A stretch of 64,000 nucleotides of DNA, from assembly GCA_000014925.1 (NCBI GenBank), contig CP000474.1:2046001-2110000 (forward strand). Reading direction: 5' to 3'. Numbering within the stretch: position 1 is the stretch's first letter; each line of letters begins with the position of its first letter. Positions 44,480 to 54,252 of the stretch are shown here, piece after piece. The translations under genes were made by a program, and so were the position numbers. The notes beneath the pieces are model-generated. The model saw only the letters and a program-made list of their open reading frames with translations. It was not told the DNA's origin and ran no database searches. Source of the stretch: Paenarthrobacter aurescens TC1 (GTDB taxonomy: Bacteria; Actinomycetota; Actinomycetes; Actinomycetales; Micrococcaceae).

Positions 44480-47059
44480 TTGAAGTTTTCCCGTGGGGGA
44501 GCGACAGCCCTTGTTGCTGCCTTGATGGTGGTCCTGGGAGGGCTGTCATTCGGCGTGCCCGCTCAGGCATATGAGGTGGCGACTACTCCGGCGAATGTGG
44601 GTGGCGGTGTTGCCGTGCTGACGATGCCCGGGTCGGGTCTGACCGCAACCTTCGACCAGTCGGGGTTGACGGGCTTAGTGGGGAGGACGACGCTGAATAG
44701 CCGGGGATATGTCGGCTCCGACTACCCCCAAGGCGTTCCCGGGACTTCTCCAGCTGTCGAGTTTGCTACTGATGCCACAAATAACTGCGCAGCCAGCGGC
44801 CCGTGCTCAGGTCTGGGTACAGTCACTGTCGCTTTTAGTCAGCCGGTGAGAAATCCAGTGTTAAATCTGGCAGGCATAGGCGGCTTCGTGCTGTTGGACG
44901 AAGATGACGACGGCGACGTGGATCGTCAATCGCAGTTGCATGTGGTCCTCAACCTTGCCACGGGCGGTTTGACGATGAGCAAGCTGTCCGGGAGTAACCT
45001 TGCAGTTAACGGCAATTCCATTACGGCTATTAATGACAAAACTGGCACTGCGTGCAACACCACTACTCAAGCCGGAGATCCCAGTCCCCTGAATGCCGGG
45101 GCCACAGCTGCGTGTGGATCGGTGCGCGTGAACGGTGTTGTGACGTCGTTGACCTTCAATGTCAGCAGCGTCTTCGTTCCCGTCAGCAGCGCGATGCCAG
45201 GTTACACGAATAGTGATATTCAGGACCCTGAACACAACGCGGACAACTTCGTCATGGCCGTAACGGTTCCGCAGGACTTCGGGGATGCCCCGGCGTCCTA
45301 CGACCAAAACAACGCCGCTCGGGCAGTCATATCGGACGTCACGCTGGGTAGCAACATCACTGAAGACAACCCCACCGTCGCCAACGGCACAGCGTCACCG
45401 AACGCCAGTGCGACAGCAGCGCTGGACCAGATGGACGATGGCGTAGTGCTGGCTCCTATGACGGCGGGGGCAACAAGTTACTCCACAACCGTCGCCATTG
45501 GCGGTGCCAGCAAGGCCGGTATCACGTGCGGATGGATTGACCTTAACAAGAACAACACGTTCGACAACACAGCCGAACGTGCCTGCGCCGACTTTGTTGC
45601 CGGAGCTACGTCGGCCACGCTAGCCTGGTCCGCTGTTCCCGCGACTTTGACTGCCGGGACCACGTACGCTCGCTTTCGGATCGGCTACACCGCATCGCAG
45701 ATTCAAGTGCCGATTGGGCCATCCAACTCCGGCGAGGTCGAGGACTACGTCGTCACCATCGCCCCCGCAGGCGTCCCTGCCATCACGCTGCTCAAGACCG
45801 TCGACAGGACGACTCTTGTGGCCGGCCAGACGGCAACCTACACCTTCGTCGCCAAGAACACAGGCAACGTCACTTTGACCGGTGTGGTGATAAGTGAAAC
45901 TCAGTTCTCCGGCACAGGGACCATGTCAGCTTTGACTTACTCCTGGCCGGGGGTGCCCGGTGTGTTGCTGGCAGGACAATCGGTAACTGCCACCGCCACC
46001 TACGTTGTGACCCAGAACGATAGCACCGCCGGGGTTCTGACCAACACCGCCAAAGTCACCGGCAATCCACCCATAGGTCCACCGGTCACCGCCACGGACG
46101 ATGCAGAAATCAAGGCGCCCCCGGCGTGGAAGATTAAGAAGACCGCCACGGTCAACGGTGCACTTCCCGCGAACGGATCGGTAACGCCCGGCGAAACCAT
46201 CAACTACTCAGTGACAGCGACCAGTCTCAGCGGCATCATCACCGGAGTGGTCCTCAAGGACAATCTCGCTGACGTTCTGGACGATGCCACGTACGTCCCC
46301 GGCTCGGCAACCCTCACCATAGGTACAGGAACCCCTGTTGCGGTGGCGGATCCTGTAGCCCCGTCAACAACATTGACAACGGCCGCTTTCACGCTTCCGG
46401 CCGGTCAAACAGCGACACTGCGCTACAGCGTGACAGTCAATACCGGTGCCTGGAATGCCACGTTGGTTAATACTGTCAGTGGCGGCGGCAGCACCTCTCC
46501 CCAAACCTGCGCCGAATCAGGCTCCTCTGGTCCCGGCCCCGACTGCATCACCACACACCAGACATCCGCCAAGGTCCTCATCGAAAAGATCGGTGAATCC
46601 TCTGACGAGGAGTGGGTCAGAATGGCCGGCTCGTCCTGGACGATCTACACCAACAATAACGGCGTCCCCGGACCTGCCCTTGTAAGCCCAACCGCGGTTG
46701 CGGTCGCAGGCGAAACAGGTTTGTTCCAACTCGAGGGAATCGAACCCGGTATCTATTGGCTCGAAGAGACCACGGCACCTGAAGGGTTCAACCTGTTGGC
46801 CGAACCTGTGCAGTTCACCGTTGCAGCTAACGGCGCGGTGACAGTCGGACAAGGCAGCGGTACGGGCATCGTGACCAACGGTGACAGCGACGGTGATGGG
46901 ATATTCCTCCTTACCGTGCGCGACGTGCCCGCTTTGGAAATGCCCGAGTCCGGCGGTATCGGCTGGTGGCCCTTCACCGCAACCGGATCGGTTCTCGTCC
47001 TCACGGCCCTCGGCCTGGGACTGGCCAGCGTGCGTCGCCGAAACATCACCATCACTTAG
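44480..47059 (+). CDS. Large sortase-anchored adhesin/pilus subunit with GEVED, DUF11 and Cna-B-like domains
   Basis: I prefer the TTG start at 44480, with AAGGA 7 nt upstream, giving 859 residues with a typical signal peptide ending PAQA. ATG 44450 or GTG 44381 are alternatives. After a beta-rich N-terminal region come a GEVED-type domain (QDFGDAPASYDQ through NSGEVEDYVVTIAP), one or two DUF11/adhesion repeats (LLKTVDRTTLVAGQTATYTF; WKIKKTATVNGA), and a SpaA/Cna-B-like domain with the E-box YWLEETTAPEGF. The C-terminus is a sortase signal: MPESGG, a hydrophobic helix and RRR. It is the first gene of the pilus operon and likely the tip or minor adhesive subunit. MPESG is a non-standard form of LPXTG. 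Confidence 0.85.
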   Translation: MKFSRGGATALVAALMVVLGGLSFGVPAQAYEVATTPANVGGGVAVLTMPGSGLTATFDQSGLTGLVGRTTLNSRGYVGSDYPQGVPGTSPAVEFATDATNNCAASGPCSGLGTVTVAFSQPVRNPVLNLAGIGGFVLLDEDDDGDVDRQSQLHVVLNLATGGLTMSKLSGSNLAVNGNSITAINDKTGTACNTTTQAGDPSPLNAGATAACGSVRVNGVVTSLTFNVSSVFVPVSSAMPGYTNSDIQDPEHNADNFVMAVTVPQDFGDAPASYDQNNAARAVISDVTLGSNITEDNPTVANGTASPNASATAALDQMDDGVVLAPMTAGATSYSTTVAIGGASKAGITCGWIDLNKNNTFDNTAERACADFVAGATSATLAWSAVPATLTAGTTYARFRIGYTASQIQVPIGPSNSGEVEDYVVTIAPAGVPAITLLKTVDRTTLVAGQTATYTFVAKNTGNVTLTGVVISETQFSGTGTMSALTYSWPGVPGVLLAGQSVTATATYVVTQNDSTAGVLTNTAKVTGNPPIGPPVTATDDAEIKAPPAWKIKKTATVNGALPANGSVTPGETINYSVTATSLSGIITGVVLKDNLADVLDDATYVPGSATLTIGTGTPVAVADPVAPSTTLTTAAFTLPAGQTATLRYSVTVNTGAWNATLVNTVSGGGSTSPQTCAESGSSGPGPDCITTHQTSAKVLIEKIGESSDEEWVRMAGSSWTIYTNNNGVPGPALVSPTAVAVAGETGLFQLEGIEPGIYWLEETTAPEGFNLLAEPVQFTVAANGAVTVGQGSGTGIVTNGDSDGDGIFLLTVRDVPALEMPESGGIGWWPFTATGSVLVLTALGLGLASVRRRNITIT

Positions 47060-47073
47060 GCCTCCCGGAGGCC
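47059..47073 (+). other. Small intercistronic hairpin
   Basis: GGCCTC pairs with GAGGCC around a 3-nt loop right at the adhesin stop. It is probably an mRNA stability element between the two pilus subunit genes. Confidence 0.4.
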
Positions 47074-47145
47074 GCTAGCGCGGCAGTCCCGGAACACAGA
47101 ATGTTCACTCCCGAGCATCCGTACCATCAATAGAAAGAGACACAA

Positions 47146-48627
47146 GTGAGTAATCCCAGCTCTTTGCGGTTACTGAAAACCGCCGCCGCGACAATGGCCG
47201 GGGCGGTGCTGGCCATGTCGTTCTCCATCGCACCAGCCTCCGCAGCGCCCCTTGTCGATGGCGACCAAACCGGTTCCATCACCGTCCACAAGTTCGAACG
47301 CCCGACGACACCCACAGGCCTTCCAAACAACGGCACCGCCGTGGAAACTACTGGACTGACGCCTTTGGCCGGCATCGGATTCACAATCCAGCAGGTCAAC
47401 ACCATCGACCTGTCCACGAACGCCGGCTGGGACTCAGCCCACAACCTGAGCAGCGTCTTCGCTCCGTCGGACGCAGCTGGTTCCATCACGGGCGCTGGAT
47501 ACACTTTGGGTGCGGGACAGGCACAGACCACCGCTGCTGATGGCAGCGCATCGTTCGCCAACCTCCCTGTCGGCCTGTACTTGGTCACCGAGACCAACTA
47601 TCCGGCCGGCGTCACCCCGGCAGCTCCGTTCCTGATTTCCGTGCCGTTGACGGACCCGGACAACAAAGACAAGTGGATCTACGATGTTCACGTCTACCCC
47701 AAGAACTCGATTGCCGGGGCCGAGAAAACCGTTACGGATGCCCCTGATGTGAAGCTGGGCGACCAGATTGACTTCACCATCACCGGTGACATCCCCAACG
47801 AAGCAGTCATTGACGGGTACAAGATCGTCGACGTGCTCGACCCCAAGCTGACCTACGTGGGCGCCACGGCTACCCTGCTTGATGGCACGGTTATCACCGA
47901 AGGCACTCACTACAACGTCGTCTTCGACGCAGCAACCAACACTGTCTCCGTTGTCTTCACCGATGCCGGTCGTGCCGTGCTTGCTGCACACAATGCCACT
48001 CGCGTCCAGGTTGTTGTGAACACCACCGTGAACACCATCGGTGAAATCGAAAACGAAGCACTGGTCTACCCGAACCTTCCCAGCTTCACGGTCACCCCGG
48101 GTCAGCCCGGTGGCCCGATCGTGACGCCCCCGGTAGTTACCAAGTGGGGCGAAATGACGCTTCAGAAGGTAAACGAGAACGGCACTGCTCTAGCTGGGGC
48201 TTCCTTCTCGGTTTACACCAACGAAGCTGACGCGCTGGCCGGTACCAACCCGGTCGTGCTGAACGGCCAGAGCATCTTCACCGTCGCTGCCGATGGCACC
48301 ATGACCATCTCCGGTCTGCGCTACTCCGACTGGGCAGATGGCACAGCTGTTGCACCGGGTTCGGCTGACTACCGCACCTATTACTTGGTCGAGACCACAG
48401 CCCCGGCCGGGTACGAGTTGCTTGCAGAGCCGATCTCCTTCCTGATCAACTCTGCCAGCACGAGCGTCGGCATTGACCTGAGCGTAAAGAACATCGCGTC
48501 CAACGGCGGCTTCGAACTGCCACTCACCGGTGGCACGGGAACCGGATTGCTGTATGCAGCCGGTGCCCTTCTGGTTGTTGGTGCAGGCCTGCTGTTCGTA
48601 CGGAACCGCAAGACCACCAACAGCTAA
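47146..48627 (+). CDS. SpaH/EbpB-type major pilin with LPXTG anchor
   Basis: The product is 493 residues from GTG 47146. The signal peptide ends near ASA-AP (about 33). The pilin motif VHVYPKN holds Lys186, the residue that sortase C joins to the next subunit. The middle domain (DUQIDFTI-like DQIDFTITGDIP) and a Cna-B domain with the E-box YYLVETTAPAGYELL (Glu for an isopeptide bond) follow. The LPLTGG sorting signal, hydrophobic helix and basic tail end the protein. It forms the pilus shaft. The adjacent class C sortase completes the system. Confidence 0.95.
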   Translation: MSNPSSLRLLKTAAATMAGAVLAMSFSIAPASAAPLVDGDQTGSITVHKFERPTTPTGLPNNGTAVETTGLTPLAGIGFTIQQVNTIDLSTNAGWDSAHNLSSVFAPSDAAGSITGAGYTLGAGQAQTTAADGSASFANLPVGLYLVTETNYPAGVTPAAPFLISVPLTDPDNKDKWIYDVHVYPKNSIAGAEKTVTDAPDVKLGDQIDFTITGDIPNEAVIDGYKIVDVLDPKLTYVGATATLLDGTVITEGTHYNVVFDAATNTVSVVFTDAGRAVLAAHNATRVQVVVNTTVNTIGEIENEALVYPNLPSFTVTPGQPGGPIVTPPVVTKWGEMTLQKVNENGTALAGASFSVYTNEADALAGTNPVVLNGQSIFTVAADGTMTISGLRYSDWADGTAVAPGSADYRTYYLVETTAPAGYELLAEPISFLINSASTSVGIDLSVKNIASNGGFELPLTGGTGTGLLYAAGALLVVGAGLLFVRNRKTTNS

Positions 48628-48662
48628 CATCTGCGGAGCCGCAAGTAGGCGCCCAGCTAGCG

Positions 48663-48702
48663 AAAGTGGGGGAGAGCGCGTCACAGCGCCCTTCCCCACT
48701 TT
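48663..48702 (+). terminator. Attenuator-like hairpin between pilin and sortase genes
   Basis: AAAGTGGGG (48663-48671) pairs with CCCCACTTT (48694-48702), extended inward by about 3 bp. No U-run beyond the stem, so termination is probably partial, favouring pilin over sortase. Confidence 0.6.
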
Positions 48703-48740
48703 GAAGTTTCAGCACTAAACCCCTCCGCTATAGGACCCTG

Positions 48741-49670
48741 ATGACTCACAACGCAGCCCCTTCCCGACGTGACCTCGGCCGAGTCATCGGACCATGGAGC
48801 AAACAACGAATCCTCGTGGTCCTGATCGCCATCACGGGTGTAGGTATCCTGCTCTACCCAACAGCCGCCGCATGGTTTTCAGACCGGGTCCATGCCACCG
48901 AAATCAGTGGGTACGTCGCCACTGTCGAAAATCTGAATCCCTCCGAAAAAACATCGATCCTTGACTCGGCAAGAAAGTTCAACGAAGAACTTCCTTCCGG
49001 CCCTCTCCGGGATCCCTATTCCCTCAATGAGGAGGGCAAACAAACCACTATCGGCGCAGGTTCAGACGCCTACCAGAATCTCCTGGATGTGGGTCCCGGC
49101 GGAATGATGGGCAGGATAAGTATTCCTTCCATTCATACGGACCTGCCAATTTTCCACGGCACGGACGAAGACTCGCTGTCCAAGGGTGCAGGACACCTCT
49201 TCGGTTCGGCACTGCCAGTTGGGGGACAGGGAACCCATGGTGTTCTCAGCGCGCACTCGGGTTTCGTCAACGCCACCCTTTTCGAGGACCTCGATAAAGT
49301 CGCTGAAGGCGATACGTTCAGCATCAGCGTCCTGGACCAGACCATTTACTACAAAGTCGACTCCATCCAAACCGTTCTGCCAAACCAAACGGACGCGCTT
49401 CGAAAGGTGCCCGACAAGGACTACGTAACTCTCGTTACCTGTACACCCACAGGCGTCAACAGCCACCGTCTGCTCGTCCGCGGCGAACGCACGGAGGCGC
49501 CAAGTGCCGAGAGCCCGCAAACAATGCCCAGTCGAGCGTCGGACCCGGGCTTCCCTTGGTGGGTATTGGGCCTCATTGGCGCGGCAACGGTTGCCATTCT
49601 CATCACCCGTCCGCAGGAGACACCTCAAGGCATCGGGGCGACTCAACCCCCCGCAACCATCCACGCCTAG
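48741..49670 (+). CDS. Class C sortase (pilin polymerase)
   Basis: This 309-residue membrane enzyme links pilin subunits. An N-terminal transmembrane helix (about 24-44) is followed by the lid-type segment RDPYSL, the sortase beta-barrel with His172 in SAHSG, catalytic Cys234 in TLVTCTPTGVNSHRLLVRG, and Arg243. A second hydrophobic helix near the C-terminus (about 271-290) is typical of class C. It follows the major pilin gene after a hairpin. Expression is probably driven from the upstream pilus promoter with partial attenuation. Confidence 0.94.
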   Translation: MTHNAAPSRRDLGRVIGPWSKQRILVVLIAITGVGILLYPTAAAWFSDRVHATEISGYVATVENLNPSEKTSILDSARKFNEELPSGPLRDPYSLNEEGKQTTIGAGSDAYQNLLDVGPGGMMGRISIPSIHTDLPIFHGTDEDSLSKGAGHLFGSALPVGGQGTHGVLSAHSGFVNATLFEDLDKVAEGDTFSISVLDQTIYYKVDSIQTVLPNQTDALRKVPDKDYVTLVTCTPTGVNSHRLLVRGERTEAPSAESPQTMPSRASDPGFPWWVLGLIGAATVAILITRPQETPQGIGATQPPATIHA

Positions 49671-49748
49671 CCGCCCTCGGCTTCGAAAATCGGCGCTCCC
49701 GGCCCATGCGCAGGGTTCGAACAAGGCGGCCAGGTGACTTGTGAGTGC

Positions 49749-51419
49749 TCAGAACCTATTGGAGAAGGAAAGCGGAGCGAGCCCGGTTCCAGTGAATCCA
49801 TAGTCGACTGTGTTTTGGGAGATTGAGTCTTTTCGGGATACTCCAAGCGTGAATTGGAGGTTGTCTGGGTCCACCCGGGTGCTAGTGCATTGGATTCGCT
49901 TTGTGTCGGTGTTCGGGGACGCGCAGTTCCATCCATCAGGATGAGAGAGTTTTCCTGGGATCAGGTGTGCACCTTCTGATACTGAGAAGTCTACTTCAGC
50001 GGTGTCAGGTGTCTTCTGGCCGAGTAAATTGAAGGTTATCGTGATGTGGACATCGGCTGCGGCTGTGCCAGGCCCTGAACTAAAGTCTGCGGTTATCAGT
50101 TGTGGCGTGGTTTCGCTGGACGATGGTGTTGGGCTGGGGGTCGTGGGCCCAGTGGGTGCCGGGCCAGGCGTAGTGGTGAGTATCGGCGCCGGAGTCCGAC
50201 TTGTGCCGGGTAGCGGCGTCGAAGGCGGGCGGGATCCCTGTGAGGTGGCATTCGGCGTCGGCGACGGGACGGGACGGCTCGCAGAGACGGGAAACACGGC
50301 CGGACTGTTTCGCGCGCTGTTGGGAGCCGGGAACGGTTGCGGATTCGGGAGGAGCTCTTTCGTGGGGGGAGCGGAGGCAACTGACGTTGGTTGCTCCCGC
50401 GCGGCAGGTGTCCGACTGTTGTCCATTGTTGGGGATTTGGTGACCGGGCTGCCGTTTGCTGAAGCGGCAGCTGGTAGATAGCCCGCCTCTGCTCGTTCTG
50501 CACCATCAGTTCTGGCGGCGGCCAAGCCGAAGGTGGCGCCCACAATGACGGCCGCTCCGGTCAGGGCCACTGCCCCGGCTTTCAGCATAGTGGACATGGA
50601 TTTCGGGGCGGCCCCTGCACCGGCGCCAATGAGCGTACCGGCGACTGCAGGGACGCCAGCGGTAAACGCCATGCCCGTGATCAGCGGGAAGATGACGACT
50701 CTCATGGAGGATTGGACGTCGTTCAGGTCCACAAGCAGGGCCGTGCATTTGGAGCATGACTCAAGATGAGCACGGAGCTTATCCTGGGAGCGTCGGCTGA
50801 GTCCATTGCGGGAATATGCTCCGAGCTTGTCTGAGTATCCTTCGCACTCCTCGCCTGATGAGGCTTTGATGTGGTGCTGCAAGTATGCCTGCCGTAGGGC
50901 TTCCCGGGCACGAATGGCCAGAGACGATACCCCGTTAGGAGTTACCCCTAGAATTTTCGAGGCGGCCGCCGGTTTCATTCCCTCGACGTCGATATACCAA
51001 AGGACTTCTTGCCAACGCTCAGGTAGGGACTTGAACGCTGTCGCCACTGTGCTGGACTCAAATTCGGCCAGTACGGGGTCGTTAAATTCGTCAGTCCGGT
51101 CTAGCGCTAGGCTGTCGGAACCCGGCAAGCTGCGGGCCGCCGATCGGTTTTGAGCCTGCGCGGTACGCCGTACAGCTGTGAGTAGATAGGCCCGAAAGAA
51201 TGAATCGGGCCCCATGCCGCGCAAGAGGGCCCGGTGGACGGAGGCGAACGCATCCGAGGCAATGTCCTCGATATCGGCGGGGTTGTTGGCTTGCCCGGCT
51301 GCGACGTACCGTGCCATGTCCCAGTGCCGGTCAAACAGAGTCCCAAAGGCGTCCTGGTCTCCCGATCTAACTCTCAGGATGAGCTCGGCATCGCTTGCAG
51401 CCTCGGTTACAGATGCCAC
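49749..51419 (-). CDS. ECF-type sigma factor fused to zinc-finger, membrane and extracytoplasmic domains
   Basis: The product is 556 residues from GTG 51419. Residues about 15-90 are sigma region 2 (NPADIEDIASDAFASVHRAL). Residues about 125-180 are region 4 (SLPERWQEVLWYIDVEGMKP then a helix-turn-helix). An anti-sigma-like zinc finger (H218, C222, C225 in HLESCSKC) follows. Hydrophobic segments lie at about 240-270 and 281-302. A Pro/Ser/Thr-rich spacer runs about 315-440, and a beta-rich C-terminal domain about 440-556. Membrane-tethered ECF sigma factors with C-terminal extensions are known in actinobacteria. It converges with the sortase gene and may control the pilus in response to a surface signal (inference). 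Confidence 0.85.
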   Translation of the reverse strand: MASVTEAASDAELILRVRSGDQDAFGTLFDRHWDMARYVAAGQANNPADIEDIASDAFASVHRALLRGMGPDSFFRAYLLTAVRRTAQAQNRSAARSLPGSDSLALDRTDEFNDPVLAEFESSTVATAFKSLPERWQEVLWYIDVEGMKPAAASKILGVTPNGVSSLAIRAREALRQAYLQHHIKASSGEECEGYSDKLGAYSRNGLSRRSQDKLRAHLESCSKCTALLVDLNDVQSSMRVVIFPLITGMAFTAGVPAVAGTLIGAGAGAAPKSMSTMLKAGAVALTGAAVIVGATFGLAAARTDGAERAEAGYLPAAASANGSPVTKSPTMDNSRTPAAREQPTSVASAPPTKELLPNPQPFPAPNSARNSPAVFPVSASRPVPSPTPNATSQGSRPPSTPLPGTSRTPAPILTTTPGPAPTGPTTPSPTPSSSETTPQLITADFSSGPGTAAADVHITITFNLLGQKTPDTAEVDFSVSEGAHLIPGKLSHPDGWNCASPNTDTKRIQCTSTRVDPDNLQFTLGVSRKDSISQNTVDYGFTGTGLAPLSFSNRF

Positions 51420-51830
51420 TGATTTTCCTACCTTCTGGGTTTATATCGTTTTCTGGCGTTTCATACTGAGTTGAAAAAATTGGGCTTTGGTGCTGGTTTG
51501 GCGGTCAGAGTAGGAGAACTTGCCGGCGTGACTATGGGGCCAGCCCTGATGACGATTCCAACCAGCGCTTCCACCAGGCCAGGTGGACCTAGGCTGGTCT
51601 ACGCGCACTGCCCGCTGCGCACTCCAAAGCAAGTGGGTGACTAGGCGATATGGGTGAATTGTCGCGATCGAGCAGTGAGAGCATGTCCACAGCAGCCGAT
51701 AACCCTCCTACTTATAAAGTGTGTGCAGCGGGCCATATCTGTCGCGAAATGATGAAAATGTGTTCGGAAACACTGTTGGCCGACCCATTCTGGTTCGAAC
51801 GGCCGGTGGACAACCCTTGTAGCCGTGCTA
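51420..51830. other. Intergenic region upstream of the sigma factor gene
   Basis: About 410 bp between the sigma-fusion start and the end of the E1/transketolase-like gene. It contains an AT-rich stretch with TATAAA on the minus strand near 51440 that may be the sigma gene's -10. No gene is recognised. Confidence 0.45.
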
Positions 51831-54185
51831 TCACTGGACTAAGTCCAGGACAGCGCGGACGATGCTGCCGGTGTCGATCCCGTGGTAGCGGTAGACGTCG
51901 TCGATGCCTCCAGCCTGGCCGAAGGCGTCTACGCCGAGGTTGCGGCTTTTTACCTGATGCACGCTGGCGAGGAATGCGAGTGTGTGGGGGTGGCCGTCGA
52001 GTACGGTGACCATGGGGACGGCACGCTCGCGGGGGAGAATTTGATCCAAGATCCACGATTGTGCGTCCTGGTTCTGCCCATTTCGGCTTTGCAAGGCTTC
52101 GTAGAGCAGGCCAGGGCTGGTGACACATACGACGTCAACGGGGATTCCTTGGGTGGCGAGTCGCTCGGAGGCTGTGAGGGCTTCCGGGACCATGGCCCCC
52201 ATGGCGACTATCGTCGCGGCCGGTGTCGTGGCTGCGAGGAGCATGTAGCCACCGGCGACCACTTGGCGACGGCGACGCTCGCGGGCGGCGGGATCTTCCG
52301 GGATCGCTGCCAGTTGCTGGTCAACCGGTTTTGTGGAGAGCCTCAAGTAGGCGGACTTGCCGTCAGCTCGTCCGAGTTGGGACATTGAGGCGAGCAGTGT
52401 CCACTCGACATCGATGGCAAAGGCCGGTTCGTAGCTGGTGCAGCCGGGCTGTTCCAGTCCGATGGAGGGAGTTTTGATGGACTGATGGGCCCCGCCCTCG
52501 GGTGCGAGCGTCACGCCCGAAGGCGTGCCTACCAAGATTGACTGGCCGCCGGCGTAGATGCCGTATGACCACGGTTCCAAGGCACGCTCGACGAACGGGT
52601 CATAGACTACACCGATCGGGAACAGCGGCTGGCCCCAGCGGCTCCAGGTCGCGCCGAGCTCGCCCAGAAGGCTGACCAGGTTGACTTCAGCGATGCCGAG
52701 TTCGATGTGCTGCCCGGTGGGCTTTTCTCGCCAGTGCATGACGGTCTCTGCGTCATCGCTGAACCAGTTCGGGCGCTCTTCAACGGACCACACGCCCACC
52801 TTGTTCAGCCAGCCGGCGAGATTGGTGCTGGAACTCACATCCGGGCTGACAGTCACCAGGCGGCGGGCGACTTCGGGCGCGGCACGGTTGACGTCCAACA
52901 GCGTGCGGCCCAAGGCTGCCTGCGTGGTTGCCGTGCCAGAGGGCGTCCTGCCGAAATCTGCCGGTACCGCAGGCGGGGCGACGGCAGGTTCGGCAACGCG
53001 ACGGAGGTTTTCAGCTGTGGTTCCTATCAGCTGCCCCTCGGGGCATGCGGGGTCGAACCGATTCCAAGGTGCGTCTGGGTTCTCGCCCAATCTGGCGGCG
53101 AGTTGGCGGTACTGATCGACGGTGAGCAGCGAGGAGTGGTTCTGGGGATGGCCCTCGGTGGGCAGTCCGTTTCCCTTGACGGTGTAAGCGATAATTACAG
53201 TGGGGCGGGTGTCATCAATCTGGGAGTAAGCCTCGCGCAACGCGGCAAGGTCGTGCCCACCCAGGTTCCTGATGGCCAGCGTCAGGGTTTGGTCCTCGAC
53301 GTCGGCAATGAGTTCCGCGATGGCCGCAGCCCGTGCGCCCTCGCCGGGGAGCCGGCGGCGCAGTTCTTCGACGGAGCAGCGCAGGAGCCTCTGGTATTCG
53401 GGGTTTGGCATGTCAACAATCCGCTTCCGCAGCGCGTCACCTCCGGTCCTGGCCATGAGACTTTCCAAGACGTGACCGAAGCGCACGGTGATGACCTGCC
53501 AACCAGCGGCAGAGAAGAGACGCTCGATTTTGCCCGCTGCAATGTTTGGCACCACCCGGTCAAGGGACTGCCTGTTCAGGTCGACGATCCAGACGATCTC
53601 ACCAAGATCCGCAACGTTGGAGTCCAGAACGGCTTCCCAGACGGCGCCCTCGTCCAGTTCAGCGTCGCCGACGAGCGAGTACTGGCGCCCACGGTTCGGT
53701 GTGCCGCTCACGGTCTCGATGTATCGCCGCGAAATAGCACCCCAGATGGGGGCTGTGGCTCCGATGCCGACGGAGCCCGTGGAGTAGTCAACCGGATCCG
53801 GATCCTTGGAACGGCTGGGATAGCTCTGCAGCCCGCCGAACTCACGCAACGTTGTGAGGTGCTTTTCATCCAAGCTGCCCAACAGATAGTTGATGCCGTG
53901 GAGCACCGGCGAAGCGTGCGGCTTCACCGAGACTCGGTCCTCGGCGCGAAGCTGTCCGAACCAGAGCGAGGTCATGATCGTGGCAATGGAGGCACTCGAG
54001 GCCTGATGCCCGCCTACCTTGATGCCGGATGTGTTCGGACGCACCTTGTTTGCGTGGTGGATGATGGATGTCGCAAGCCACAGAACACGGCGTTCTATCG
54101 CTGCAAGTGCCTTCAGCTGGGGGTCGTCGGAGGTCGAAACGGTATTCGCCGCCAGCTCATCATCAGTGAGTGGGGTCAGGTTCAT
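51831..54185 (-). CDS. Transketolase-like/pyruvate dehydrogenase E1-type enzyme (AceE/MdeB family)
   Basis: The product is 784 residues from ATG 54185, with AAGG 6 nt upstream; a longer reading to 54215 lacks a site. It is a homodimeric-type E1 or transketolase fold. The thiamine-diphosphate motif is GDAELDEG through VDLNRQSLD. The pyrimidine-binding half contains ELGIAEVNLVSLLGELGATW, and a transketolase C-terminal domain follows. It resembles AceE and MdeB (2-oxobutyrate decarboxylase associated with methionine gamma-lyase) but is about 100 residues shorter than AceE. Its substrate is uncertain. It closes an operon with threonine aldolase and an amidohydrolase, suggesting it handles a 2-oxo acid or aldehyde. 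Confidence 0.85.
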   Translation of the reverse strand: MNLTPLTDDELAANTVSTSDDPQLKALAAIERRVLWLATSIIHHANKVRPNTSGIKVGGHQASSASIATIMTSLWFGQLRAEDRVSVKPHASPVLHGINYLLGSLDEKHLTTLREFGGLQSYPSRSKDPDPVDYSTGSVGIGATAPIWGAISRRYIETVSGTPNRGRQYSLVGDAELDEGAVWEAVLDSNVADLGEIVWIVDLNRQSLDRVVPNIAAGKIERLFSAAGWQVITVRFGHVLESLMARTGGDALRKRIVDMPNPEYQRLLRCSVEELRRRLPGEGARAAAIAELIADVEDQTLTLAIRNLGGHDLAALREAYSQIDDTRPTVIIAYTVKGNGLPTEGHPQNHSSLLTVDQYRQLAARLGENPDAPWNRFDPACPEGQLIGTTAENLRRVAEPAVAPPAVPADFGRTPSGTATTQAALGRTLLDVNRAAPEVARRLVTVSPDVSSSTNLAGWLNKVGVWSVEERPNWFSDDAETVMHWREKPTGQHIELGIAEVNLVSLLGELGATWSRWGQPLFPIGVVYDPFVERALEPWSYGIYAGGQSILVGTPSGVTLAPEGGAHQSIKTPSIGLEQPGCTSYEPAFAIDVEWTLLASMSQLGRADGKSAYLRLSTKPVDQQLAAIPEDPAARERRRRQVVAGGYMLLAATTPAATIVAMGAMVPEALTASERLATQGIPVDVVCVTSPGLLYEALQSRNGQNQDAQSWILDQILPRERAVPMVTVLDGHPHTLAFLASVHQVKSRNLGVDAFGQAGGIDDVYRYHGIDTGSIVRAVLDLVQ

Positions 54186-54252
54186 TGGATGCCTTAAAGT
54201 GTGTTCGTAGGTCATGGGGGCGCGGGATACAGCGGGCGCTGGGTGCGAGTGG

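Noticed and set aside
49700..49730. tRNA T-loop-like GGTTCGAAC
   Set aside because: No matching acceptor, D or anticodon stems could be drawn around it.
52707..54197. Plus-strand 496-codon frame opposite the E1/transketolase-like gene
   Set aside because: It is antisense to a clear, conserved enzyme and shows no domain or ribosome site.
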